The position numbers were made by a program, and so were the translations under genes. A DNA stretch of 45,691 nucleotides from the NCBI GenBank assembly GCA_937896835.1, contig CALBOJ010000007.1, positions 1-45,691 on the forward strand, written 5' to 3'. The notes under the pieces are model-generated. The model ran no database searches. It was not told the DNA's origin and saw only the letters and a list, made by a program, of their open reading frames with translations. The stretch comes from an uncultured Collinsella sp. (lineage in GTDB: Bacteria > Actinomycetota > Coriobacteriia > Coriobacteriales > Coriobacteriaceae). Below, one piece after another: positions 1-7,117 of this stretch; the first letter of the stretch is position 1, and the number at the start of each line of letters is the position of its first letter.

Positions 1-56
1 AGAGCAGGGGACTTCTAATCCCAAGGTCGACGGTTCGAATCCGCCATGGAGCACCA
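1..56 (+). tRNA. tRNA-Arg (anticodon UCU), 3' part
   Basis: The window opens inside this tRNA. What remains is the 3' strand of the D stem (2-5), the anticodon arm (7-23), a five-base variable loop, the T arm with TTCGAAT loop (34-40), the 3' acceptor strand (46-52), A73 and an encoded CCA (54-56). The seven-base anticodon loop 12-18 places TCT at 14-16, which reads AGA codons. Two pairs are imperfect (7/23 in the anticodon stem, 30/44 in the T stem), so the folding was done by hand and should be treated as good rather than certain. The 5' acceptor strand lies outside the window. Confidence 0.85.
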
Positions 57-68
57 TATGAGTTTTAG

Positions 69-100
69 AGACCCGGTTTAATGCCGGGTCTTTGCTTTTT
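69..100 (+). terminator. Intrinsic terminator of the tRNA-Arg gene
   Basis: An 8-bp stem (AGACCCGG at 69-76 with CCGGGTCT at 84-91) is followed by a T-rich run to 100. It begins 12 bases after the tRNA CCA end, as expected for the end of a tRNA transcript. Confidence 0.85.
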
Positions 101-133
101 GGGCACGTGGGCGTGCAGCGCTCCCTCAACAAT

Positions 134-164
134 AAGTCCGATGCAGCGATGCTGCATCGGACTT
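134..164 (-). terminator. Hairpin terminator downstream of glf
   Basis: A perfect 14-bp inverted repeat (134-147 with 151-164) closes on a GAT loop, 43 bases beyond the glf stop codon. On the minus strand it is followed by only a mixed T-rich run (TTATTGTT), so it is a strong stem with a weak U-tract. It separates glf from the convergent tRNA gene. Confidence 0.7.
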
Positions 165-206
165 TCTACATCCCTGAATGGCTATCAGTCTTTGGCTGTT
201 GGGCTC

Positions 207-1331
207 TTACGCCTCCGTGGGCTCCACGCCCAGCTCGTTGCGGACGAGCTCGAAGGCGGCGGCGATGGCCTTGTCCATGTCGTAGTACTTGTAGCCGCCC
301 AGGCGTCCGGCGAAGATCACGTCGCCCTCCTGTGCCGCCAGCTCCTCGTACTGCCTGTAGAGGGCCTCGTTCTTGGCGTCGTTGATGGGGTAGTAGGGCT
401 CGTCGCCGGGCTTCCAGTCGGCCGGGTACTCGCGCGTGATGACGGTCTTGTCCTGCGTTCCGAACTCGAAGTGCTTGTGCTCGATGATGCGCGTGTAGGG
501 GACCTCGCGCTCGGTGTAGTTGACCACGGCCACGCCCTGGTGGTCGGCCTCTTCGAGCGTCTCGGTCTCGAAGCGCAGGCTGCGGTACTCGAGCGTGCCC
601 AGCTTGAAGTCGTAGAACGCGTCGATGGGGCCGCAGTAGATCGTCCTGGCGGCGATACCGGGCTCGGCGGCGGCCAGCTCCTTGTACTCCACGCCGCAGC
701 GCACCTCGACGCCCTCGAGCATGTTGGCGACCATCTTGGTGTAGCCGCCCATGGGGATGCCCTGGTAGCGATCGTTGAAGTAGTTGTTGTCGTAGGTAAA
801 GCGGCAGGGAAGGCGCTTGATGATGCTTGCGGGCAGGTCCTTGCAATCACGGCCCCACTGCTTCTCGGTGTAGCCCTTCACGAGTTTCTCGAAGATGTCG
901 CGGCCCACGAGGGACAGCGCCTGCTCCTCGAGGTTGGCTGGCTCGCCGATGTTCTCGGCGGCCACCTGCTCGGCGATCTTGGCGCGGGCGTCCGCCGGCG
1001 TGACGACGCCCGGCCACATCTTGGCGAAGGTGTTCATGTTGAAGGGCATGTTGTACATGTTGTCGTGGAAGTTGGCTACCGGCGAGTTGACGTAGTTGTT
1101 GAACTCGGCGAAGCGGTTGACGTAGTCCCAGACGTCCTTCATGGAGGTGTGGAAGATGTGCGCGCCGTAGCGGTGGACCTGAATGCCCTCGACGTCCTCG
1201 GTGTAGACGTTGCCGGCGATGTGATCGCGGCGGTCGATGACCAGGACCGACTTGCCGGCGCGCCTGGCGGCATTGGCGAAGACGGCGCCAGAGAGGCCGG
1301 CGCCGACGACGAGGTAATCGTACTGGGACAT
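207..1331 (-). CDS. glf: UDP-galactopyranose mutase
   Basis: Glf interconverts UDP-galactopyranose and UDP-galactofuranose, the donor for galactofuranose in cell-surface glycans. It is a cytosolic flavoenzyme using reduced FAD. The 374-residue product starts with the FAD-binding fingerprint VVGAGLSGAVFAN (about 8-20), followed by the acidic end of the second beta strand and the family-typical stretch RYGAHIFHTS (about 54-63). Arginines and tyrosines of the C-terminal half (such as GRLGGYKYYDMD) match the substrate and flavin pocket of the family. Length is normal. The ATG is preceded by AAAGGAG at 1338-1345. No other glycan gene is adjacent: upstream on the same strand lies the ATPase/DUF4869 unit, 164 bases away, so glf probably has its own promoter, although none is clear. 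Confidence 0.95.
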   Translation of the reverse strand: MSQYDYLVVGAGLSGAVFANAARRAGKSVLVIDRRDHIAGNVYTEDVEGIQVHRYGAHIFHTSMKDVWDYVNRFAEFNNYVNSPVANFHDNMYNMPFNMNTFAKMWPGVVTPADARAKIAEQVAAENIGEPANLEEQALSLVGRDIFEKLVKGYTEKQWGRDCKDLPASIIKRLPCRFTYDNNYFNDRYQGIPMGGYTKMVANMLEGVEVRCGVEYKELAAAEPGIAARTIYCGPIDAFYDFKLGTLEYRSLRFETETLEEADHQGVAVVNYTEREVPYTRIIEHKHFEFGTQDKTVITREYPADWKPGDEPYYPINDAKNEALYRQYEELAAQEGDVIFAGRLGGYKYYDMDKAIAAAFELVRNELGVEPTEA

Positions 1332-1495
1332 GGATGTGCTCCTTTGTATGTAATCAAACAGTTACTTAAGATTTGGGACAAATAAACCTGATAATTCTGT
1401 TCCAAGGATTAGTGTACCAGGCGTGTTGTAGGCTTTCTTTCAGCAGCTTCAGTTCATGTGCATAGCCCCGGTTTCTAGATGATTTAAAGAATCTG

Positions 1496-2497
1496 CTAAT
1501 TCGTCTTCAAACACTCCGGTAAGACTTTCGATACGGCATTCATTGCCTGCGGCTTTAGGTACTGCTCGTTGAGTCGCGCCTTTTTGTAAGCGTAGCGAGT
1601 GTCTGCTGAGTATTTGACCAGCACATCGGTGAAGAACCGCTCCCAGCTTAAATAATCGCGACTTTCGATATAGCTTGAGGGGTCCTCGAGGATTTTGGGA
1701 ATGTCGCTGCTGGGTATGAGCTCGGAGCGCAGGAGTGTCCACTCAAACGATTCCGGGAGGAATAGGCGAACGTTCTTGTAAACGCGCTGTCCGAGCACTT
1801 TTTCGATGTAGGGACCAAACGCTGCGCCGTCTCCTATGGCAAGAACGTTTTGCTCGGGGCATTCGTGAATCGTACGTTTTAGATTCGCAACGCCGGTGGC
1901 CGTATAGCAGGGGATTCCGAGCCGTTTGCAAAGAGCGTTGTAAAACTGATAACCAGACTTGCTGTCCTCCACAACCACGGCATCGGGTATTTCGAATCCA
2001 ACATTTAGGTCCTGATATAGCATGCTTGCCGTGTGGCTGTATATCGGTTTTGTTACCGAGTAGAAGCGTTTATCGCTCTTTCGGCCATTGATTGTTTTAC
2101 TCGTGGTGTTTACCAGCTTTAGGATTTCGTCGACACTGTAGGGGAGTTCGCTGGCGTCTCGACGAGATATCAGGACAAAATAGTTGGATGAGCCGTTTAC
2201 GGCTTTGGCGAAGTCCTTTGAGTAGATAAACTCGTTGCCCTCATCTAGAAAGACGATTGAATCTTCGATGATCGACAGCTCGCGCTCCCAGCGTCTGCCG
2301 GAAAGCGTTTCGCAAGGCACGTCGGAGCTAAGTGCAACGCCGCTTTCCGGTCCTCGGTCGTTGTAGTCGCGAATCATCGAGATGAGCGTCGTTTTGCCCG
2401 TGCCGCTGTTGCCACGGATGAAGGAAATATTGCGTTTAAAGGTGAGCGTGTATTTGACTTTTGCGCGCTCCACGACAACAGTGTGTGTTCCCTTCAT
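1496..2497 (-). CDS. P-loop ATPase with possible TOPRIM-like C-terminal domain (unknown function)
   Basis: A 333-residue protein I cannot assign to a characterised enzyme. Visible features are a Walker A motif GNSGTGKTT (29-37), a short LSG-containing stretch at 65-67, a Walker B motif SIVFLDEGNEF (80-90, with D85 and E86), and a sensor-like strand YFVLISRRD (106-114). The second half has strand-like AVVVED (173-178) and an AIGDGAAFG loop (220-228). An acidic residue after one strand and an acidic loop after another recall TOPRIM folds, but this is inference from motif spacing. The gap between Walker A and LSG is too short for a full ABC ATPase. Its ATG shares one base with the TAA of the DUF4869 gene upstream (TAATG), so the two are probably translationally coupled and act together. 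Proteins of this type are often labelled 'translation initiation factor 2', which the motifs do not support. Base composition is more AT-rich than the flanking aro genes. Confidence 0.75.
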   Translation of the reverse strand: MKGTHTVVVERAKVKYTLTFKRNISFIRGNSGTGKTTLISMIRDYNDRGPESGVALSSDVPCETLSGRRWERELSIIEDSIVFLDEGNEFIYSKDFAKAVNGSSNYFVLISRRDASELPYSVDEILKLVNTTSKTINGRKSDKRFYSVTKPIYSHTASMLYQDLNVGFEIPDAVVVEDSKSGYQFYNALCKRLGIPCYTATGVANLKRTIHECPEQNVLAIGDGAAFGPYIEKVLGQRVYKNVRLFLPESFEWTLLRSELIPSSDIPKILEDPSSYIESRDYLSWERFFTDVLVKYSADTRYAYKKARLNEQYLKPQAMNAVSKVLPECLKTN

Positions 2498-2946
2498 TAC
2501 TCATCAACATCCAAAAAGTCATTCGTGGCGCCGACAAACTCCTGCATGTTTCTAACGATGCGGCCATCGTTATTAATGCGAATCTCAAAATGCTTCCAGG
2601 GGAATTTCATGATGTGGTAAAGGGTTACCAGCACATCCTGTTCTTTGCCAATTTTGAGCAGCCAGCGGGCGCAGTTATCTCCGCAAGTGGATGCATTGAA
2701 CACCATGTTTGGGAGATTGCGCACCAGAAGTAGCGTTTTAACGCCGCCGGAAAGCTCGAGGGGCGTAATCGAACCGAGCTGTTTGCTGATGATGTTGTGG
2801 GGGCCGATGAGCTCTGAACCGTCAACGCCTTTAATCATCTGCGCTGCCATAGGGTCCTCGAACCAGGAATCCAGGTATGAGTTCCTAAAATAGGTTTCGG
2901 TATCGTAGATGGAACGGGGGTAATCTCCCAGATGGATGCTTAACAT
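2497..2946 (-). CDS. DUF4869-like protein (unknown function)
   Basis: A 149-residue cytosolic protein beginning MLSIHLGDYPRSIYD. The N-terminal HLG motif, a TYF..SY stretch, SGGVKTLLL and CGDNCARWLL match my memory of family DUF4869, which has no known function. The frame is open upstream for 30 more codons. I chose the internal ATG at 2944-2946 because GGAG lies a few bases before it and the conserved start begins there, while the upstream extension runs into the aroQ terminator hairpin. A TATAAT element at 2978-2983 fits a promoter for this gene. It is followed with a one-base overlap by the ATPase gene, so they form a two-gene operon placed between the aro operon and glf. Confidence 0.75.
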   Translation of the reverse strand: MLSIHLGDYPRSIYDTETYFRNSYLDSWFEDPMAAQMIKGVDGSELIGPHNIISKQLGSITPLELSGGVKTLLLVRNLPNMVFNASTCGDNCARWLLKIGKEQDVLVTLYHIMKFPWKHFEIRINNDGRIVRNMQEFVGATNDFLDVDE

Positions 2947-2977
2947 GAGCGTCTCCAGACGTTTTGTGACTGCAACG

Positions 2978-2983
2978 ATTATA
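2978..2983 (-). promoter_or_regulatory. Putative -10 box of the DUF4869/ATPase operon
   Basis: The minus strand reads TATAAT here, 31 bases before the ATG at 2946. No good -35 is seen at the usual distance, because that position falls inside the aroQ terminator stem. Transcription may therefore need an activator, or this may be a chance match. Confidence 0.5.
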
Positions 2984-2990
2984 TGCCAGT

Positions 2991-3030
2991 AATAAAGTGC
3001 CGCCAGTAGTGAGGTTGCTGCTGGCGGCAC
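2991..3030 (-). terminator. Intrinsic terminator of the aro operon (after aroQ)
   Basis: A perfect 10-bp stem (GTGCCGCCAG at 2997-3006 with CTGGCGGCAC at 3021-3030) lies about 47 bases beyond the aroQ stop. On the minus strand it is followed by TTTATT (2996-2991). An outer pair of TGCCAGT/ACTGGCA (2984-2990 with 3029-3035) could form an alternative longer structure. Confidence 0.8.
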
Positions 3031-3076
3031 TGGCATTATTGGCGTGCGAATCGCGTTGATGGATTTGCTCGCGAGG

Positions 3077-3514
3077 CTACTTTTCGAGATGCTCTTTCAG
3101 CAGCTCTAACGCGTGAGCGTAGCCTTGGAGGCCTTCGCCGGTGATGGTGGCGAAGCAGGCCAGGCGGGCGTAGCTCACCTGACGGAAGTCCTCGCGGGTC
3201 TCGACGGCGCTGATGTGGACCTCGACGGCAGGGATGGCGACGGCCTTGAGGGCGTCGAGGATCGCGACGCTCGTGTGCGTGTATGCCGCCGGGTTGATGA
3301 CGATGCCGTCGACCTTGCCGTAGGCCTCCTGAATCTTGTCGACGATGCTGCCCTCGTGGTTGGACTGGAAGACCTCGACCTCGTCGAAGCCCTGTGCGGC
3401 GCCCGCTTCCTGGCAGATCTGCACTAAACGGTCGTAGTTGTCGCTGCCATAGATGCCCGGCTCGCGAATGCCGAGCATGTTGAGGTTGGGGCCGTTGATG
3501 ACGAGTGCTTTCAT
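3077..3514 (-). CDS. aroQ: Type II 3-dehydroquinate dehydratase
   Basis: AroQ removes water from 3-dehydroquinate to give 3-dehydroshikimate, the third shikimate-pathway step. The 145-residue size and the start MKALVINGPNLNMLGIREP are typical of the small dodecameric type II enzyme. FQSNHEG (about 48-54), NPAAYTHTS and EVHIS...REDFRQVS match the conserved substrate-binding blocks. The residue after FR is Q instead of the more common H, as in a subset of Firmicutes-like homologues. The frame extends upstream, but the ATG at 3514 has AAAGGAAG just before it. It is the last gene of the aro operon, 64 bases after aroE/K, with a terminator-like hairpin in that gap. Confidence 0.95.
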   Translation of the reverse strand: MKALVINGPNLNMLGIREPGIYGSDNYDRLVQICQEAGAAQGFDEVEVFQSNHEGSIVDKIQEAYGKVDGIVINPAAYTHTSVAILDALKAVAIPAVEVHISAVETREDFRQVSYARLACFATITGEGLQGYAHALELLKEHLEK

Positions 3515-3535
3515 GGTTGCTTCCTTTGCGATTGG

Positions 3536-3577
3536 AAAACCACCACAAAGTTGCCTGTCCCCTTTGTGGTGGTTTTG
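3536..3577 (-). terminator. Terminator-like hairpin between aroE/K and aroQ
   Basis: An inverted repeat of about 15 bp (AAAACCACCACAAAG at 3536-3550/1 with its complement to 3577) encloses a GC-rich loop and ends in TTTT on the minus strand. Because A- and T-runs flank both sides, it could act in either direction. It should reduce read-through into aroQ, or mark an RNA processing site. Confidence 0.65.
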
Positions 3578-3578
3578 A

Positions 3579-4829
3579 TTAGAGAGCGGGTGGGAGGGTG
3601 TCGAGGAGGGTTTGGGCGGTGTTGGCGGCGCAGTCGCGCGAGTCGATGATGTAGTCGGCCCAGGCGCGGTAGCGCGGCATGCGCTGCTCGGCCAGCTTGT
3701 CGATACCATCGCGGGCGGTGATGGGGCGTCCCTTGTGGGCGAGTTCGTCGAGCTTGCGGTTGAGCATCACGATCTGGCTGTTCTGGTGCAGTAGCGGGTA
3801 GTTCTCGTCGCGCGTGACCACGCCGCCGCCCGTGGAAAGCACCAGGCCGCTGCACTTGGAGATGCCGGCCAGCACCGCCGTCTCCTGCTCGCGGAAGGCC
3901 GCCTCGCCGCTCTCGACGATAAAGTCGGCGCAGGGCCTGCCCAGGCGCTCCTCGAGGGCGCGGTCCAGGTCGATGTGCTCTCGCCCCGTGAGCAGGGCAA
4001 TCTGCTCGCCCACACGGGTCTTGCCCGAGCCCGGCATGCCGATCAGCGCGATGTTCTGCTCGCGGCGTGACAGGCGCTCCGTTACGTCCAGAATGCGCTC
4101 GCGCGGAGTGACCTGGCCGGTGTAGCGCTCAACGGCTTGCGCCGCCTGGGCCACGAGCATGAGCAGACCGCCGATGTAGGGGATGCCGCGGCGCTCGGCC
4201 TCGAGCATGAGTCCCGTGCGAGCGGGGTTGTAGACAATGTCGATGACGCCCTCGAGCGCATCGAGCCCCTCGAGCGTACAAGGCGCGTCGGGGCAATGGG
4301 GGAACATGCCGGCGGGCGTGCAGTTGACGAGCAGGGCGGCATCGGACTGCTGCGCGATGTTGTCGTAGTTGACTTCGCTCGTACGGCCGACCGGCACGAC
4401 GATGGCGCCCAGGTCGCCGAGCACCATGCTGGCAGTGGTGCCGGCGCCACCGGTGGCACCGAGCACGAGGGCCTTCTTGCCGGCAACCTGGGCGCCCAGC
4501 TCTTCAACCAAGCACTGGAAACCGAAGTAGTCGGTGTTGTCGCCGCGCAGGCGGCCGTCGGGCAGGCGCGTGATGGTGTTGACGTTTCCCATGCGCTCGG
4601 CGAGTGGGCTCAGCTCGTCCAGGTAGTCCATGACGGCGCGCTTGTAGGGGATGGTCACGTTGGTGCCCTCCCATTCGTCGCCTGTCATAAAGGCCTCAAG
4701 ATCCTCGGGCTCGCGCTCAAATCGTACGTACTCGAGCCCCGCGAGCTCCTTGTAGATGGTCGGGGTGTAGCTGTGGCCCAGCACGCGGCCCAGCACGCCG
4801 TAGGGGCGGGTTGCGGCGGTATCGGTCAT
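3579..4829 (-). CDS. aroE/aroK: Bifunctional shikimate dehydrogenase / shikimate kinase fusion
   Basis: One 416-residue chain carries two consecutive shikimate-pathway enzymes. Residues 1 to about 250 are an AroE-type dehydrogenase (3-dehydroshikimate to shikimate, NADPH): NVTIPYK with the catalytic lysine at K63, GDNTD with D100, and the nucleotide-binding loop GATGGAGTTA (about 124-133). Residues from about 258 are an AroK-type kinase (shikimate to shikimate 3-phosphate, ATP): Walker A GMPGSGKT (264-271), HIDLD (285-289), and the substrate-binding STGGGVV. Fusing them could pass shikimate between sites. The ATG directly abuts the pheA stop codon (TAG then ATG), which implies coupled translation. 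No separate aroK is seen in the operon. Confidence 0.93.
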   Translation of the reverse strand: MTDTAATRPYGVLGRVLGHSYTPTIYKELAGLEYVRFEREPEDLEAFMTGDEWEGTNVTIPYKRAVMDYLDELSPLAERMGNVNTITRLPDGRLRGDNTDYFGFQCLVEELGAQVAGKKALVLGATGGAGTTASMVLGDLGAIVVPVGRTSEVNYDNIAQQSDAALLVNCTPAGMFPHCPDAPCTLEGLDALEGVIDIVYNPARTGLMLEAERRGIPYIGGLLMLVAQAAQAVERYTGQVTPRERILDVTERLSRREQNIALIGMPGSGKTRVGEQIALLTGREHIDLDRALEERLGRPCADFIVESGEAAFREQETAVLAGISKCSGLVLSTGGGVVTRDENYPLLHQNSQIVMLNRKLDELAHKGRPITARDGIDKLAEQRMPRYRAWADYIIDSRDCAANTAQTLLDTLPPAL

Positions 4830-5975
4830 CTAGAGCACCTCCGTGTAGCTGCCAAAGTAGGTGAAGCTCTCGCACACGTCATCGATGGAGTCGAGCAAGT
4901 CGTCGAGGGCCTTGCTACCAAAGGGGCAGTCCAGGTCAAAGTAGAACATAAACTCAAAGTCATGCCCGGGGATGGGACGGCTCTCGAGCTTGATGAGGTT
5001 GATATTGAGCGCGTAGAAACGCTCGAGTACGCGATAGAGCGCGCCCGGCTCGTTGGCCGTGGTAATCATAAGCGAGGTGCGGTTGGCACCGGGGTAGACG
5101 CGTGGCTCGCGGCTGATGACGACAAAGCGCGTGTAGTTGTTGTCCGAGTCCTGGATGTTGGGCTCCAGCACCTCCAGACCGTAGAGTGCGGCGCAGCTGC
5201 GCGATGCGATGGCGGCAACATCGGTGCGCTCGGAGCTGGCGACCATCTCGGCCGACATGGCGGTGTTGGGGTACTTGGTGGCGTGCAGGCCGTGCGCCTC
5301 GATAAAGCTAGCGCACTGCGCGATGGCCTGACCGTGGCTGTAGACCTCGCGTATGCCCGCGAGCTTGGTGCCGGGCTTGACGAGCAAGTTGTGGTCGATC
5401 TTGAGGCGCAGCGAGCGCACGATGTGGAAGTCGAACTGGGCGAGCAGGTCGTAGACGGCGTTGACTGAGCCGGCGGTGGAGTTCTCGATGGGCAGCACGC
5501 CAAACTCGCAGAAGCCGTCGCGCACGGCGCGCATAACGCCCTCGAAGGTCTCGAAAAACGCGATGTCGGGCACGTCGAAGAGTTTGCACGCGGCGATTTG
5601 ACTGTAAGCGCCCTCAACACCCTGGCAGGCGACGGTGGCCGTTTGAGGGAAGGGCGTGTCGGAGGCTGCAGCCGTGGCATGGGCCTTTTGCGACACCGTG
5701 ATGCCCTTGAGCTCGTTGATGTAGCGCTGCTGCTCGGCCTTGCTCATGCTCATGAGGAGACGGAACAGGGTGATGGTCTGTGCCTCGTAGCGCTCGGGGG
5801 CGCGGCTGGCGAGGTTGTTGAGCTTGGAGCGCTCACGGGCGGGGTCGAAGACGGCCTTGCCCATCTCGATTTTTGACTTGGCGACCTCGGTGGCAATGTC
5901 CATGCGCTCGACAAAGCTGTTGAGGAGCGTGGTGTCGATGCCATCGATGGCCTGGCGGATGTCAGCAAGGTCCAT
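4830..5975 (-). CDS. pheA: Bifunctional chorismate mutase / prephenate dehydratase (P-protein)
   Basis: PheA converts chorismate to prephenate and then to phenylpyruvate, the phenylalanine precursor. The 381-residue product has an N-terminal AroQ-class chorismate mutase helix bundle (about 1-90, beginning MDLADIRQAIDGID), a prephenate dehydratase domain (about 112-290, with IENSTAGSV and the catalytic-threonine motif NNYTRF), and a C-terminal ACT domain (about 295-381) with GALYRVL and LESRP, the usual phenylalanine-binding signatures. Feedback inhibition by phenylalanine is therefore expected. The frame is open further upstream. I chose ATG 5975 because of the AAAGGGG ribosome-binding site and the domain boundary. 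Confidence 0.95.
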   Translation of the reverse strand: MDLADIRQAIDGIDTTLLNSFVERMDIATEVAKSKIEMGKAVFDPARERSKLNNLASRAPERYEAQTITLFRLLMSMSKAEQQRYINELKGITVSQKAHATAAASDTPFPQTATVACQGVEGAYSQIAACKLFDVPDIAFFETFEGVMRAVRDGFCEFGVLPIENSTAGSVNAVYDLLAQFDFHIVRSLRLKIDHNLLVKPGTKLAGIREVYSHGQAIAQCASFIEAHGLHATKYPNTAMSAEMVASSERTDVAAIASRSCAALYGLEVLEPNIQDSDNNYTRFVVISREPRVYPGANRTSLMITTANEPGALYRVLERFYALNINLIKLESRPIPGHDFEFMFYFDLDCPFGSKALDDLLDSIDDVCESFTYFGSYTEVL

Positions 5976-6018
5976 GGAGACCCCTTTCACGTGTCGGGGG
6001 ATGTTGAGGGGTGGGTAG

Positions 6019-7116
6019 TTAGCGCTGGGCGGCGTCTTCGAGGAGGGCGTCCCAGATGGCAAGGGCGGCGGCTGCCTCGGCTACGGGGACAGCTCGGGGG
6101 ACGATGCAGGGATCGTGGCGGCCGTGGACCGAGAGCTCGGCATTTTCCATAGCGTCCATGTCCACCGTCTGCTGCTCGCGGCCAATGGAGGGCGTCGGCT
6201 TTACGGCCATGCGCCACATGACGGGCGCGCCGGTCGAAATACCGCCCAGGATGCCGCCGGCGTTGTTGGACTCGACCTCGATCTCGCCGGTCTCGGCATC
6301 GATGCGATACGGATCATTGTTCTCGCTGCCGCGCATGGCGGCCACGGCAAAGCCCATGCCAAACTCCACGCCCTTTACGGCTGGAATGCCAAACGCGATT
6401 TGCGCGATGCGGTTCTCGATGCCGTCGAACATGGGGTCGCCGATGCCCGCGGGAAGTCCGTAGATGCCGCACTCCACGATGCCGCCGATGCTGTCAAGCT
6501 CGTCGCGCGCGGCTAGGATCTCCTCGCGCATGCGGCCGGCTGCGGCGGCGTCAATGCACGGCAGATCGTTCGTAAGGATCGCCTTGCGGTCGGCCTCGCG
6601 ATAGACTATGTCGTCCATCGGCAGGTCGGAGATGCCGCCGATCTGCGCCACATGCGCCATCACTTTAATGCCGCGGGCCTCGAGTGCCTGCAGCGCAATG
6701 CCGCCGGCGATGCACAGGGGTGCCGTTAGGCGGCCGGAGAAGTGTCCGCCGCCGGCGACATCGTGCATGTTGTGATACTTCACGCGCGCAGGGAAGTCCG
6801 CATGTCCGGGACGGGGCTTGCGGCGCAGCTCGGAGTAATCCTTGGAGCGCGTATTGGTGTTCTCGATAATCGCGGCGATGGGCGCGCCGGTGGTATGTCC
6901 ATCGACAACACCGGCGATGATGTGCGCGGCGTCGGCCTCGCGGCGTTTGGTTGCGGTCTCGTCGCGACCGGGGGCGCGACGGTCGAGGAAGGCCTGCAGC
7001 TGCTCCTGGTCCACGGCGATGCCCGCCGGAATGCCATCGAGTGAGCAGCCGATGGCGGGGGAGTGCGACTGGCCGAAGATGCTTAAGTGCAAGACGTTGC
7101 CAAAGGTCGAGGACAT
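6019..7116 (-). CDS. aroC: Chorismate synthase
   Basis: AroC makes chorismate from 5-enolpyruvylshikimate 3-phosphate by an anti-elimination that needs reduced FMN. The 365-residue protein has the characteristic N-terminal FGQSHSPAIG block with the conserved histidine (about 14-23), RRAPGRD, the TRSKDYSELRRKPRPGHADF region (about 93-112) and the glycine-rich AGGGHFSGR flavin/substrate loop. Length is normal. The start lies one base after the aroA stop, and the stop is 43 bases before pheA, so expression is tied to the operon. Confidence 0.97.
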   Translation of the reverse strand: MSSTFGNVLHLSIFGQSHSPAIGCSLDGIPAGIAVDQEQLQAFLDRRAPGRDETATKRREADAAHIIAGVVDGHTTGAPIAAIIENTNTRSKDYSELRRKPRPGHADFPARVKYHNMHDVAGGGHFSGRLTAPLCIAGGIALQALEARGIKVMAHVAQIGGISDLPMDDIVYREADRKAILTNDLPCIDAAAAGRMREEILAARDELDSIGGIVECGIYGLPAGIGDPMFDGIENRIAQIAFGIPAVKGVEFGMGFAVAAMRGSENNDPYRIDAETGEIEVESNNAGGILGGISTGAPVMWRMAVKPTPSIGREQQTVDMDAMENAELSVHGRHDPCIVPRAVPVAEAAAALAIWDALLEDAAQR

Positions 7117-7117
7117 G

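Noticed and set aside
1..2946. A genomic island inserted at tRNA-Arg
   Set aside because: No integrase, no direct repeat of the tRNA 3' end and no mobility gene is seen between the tRNA and the aro operon.
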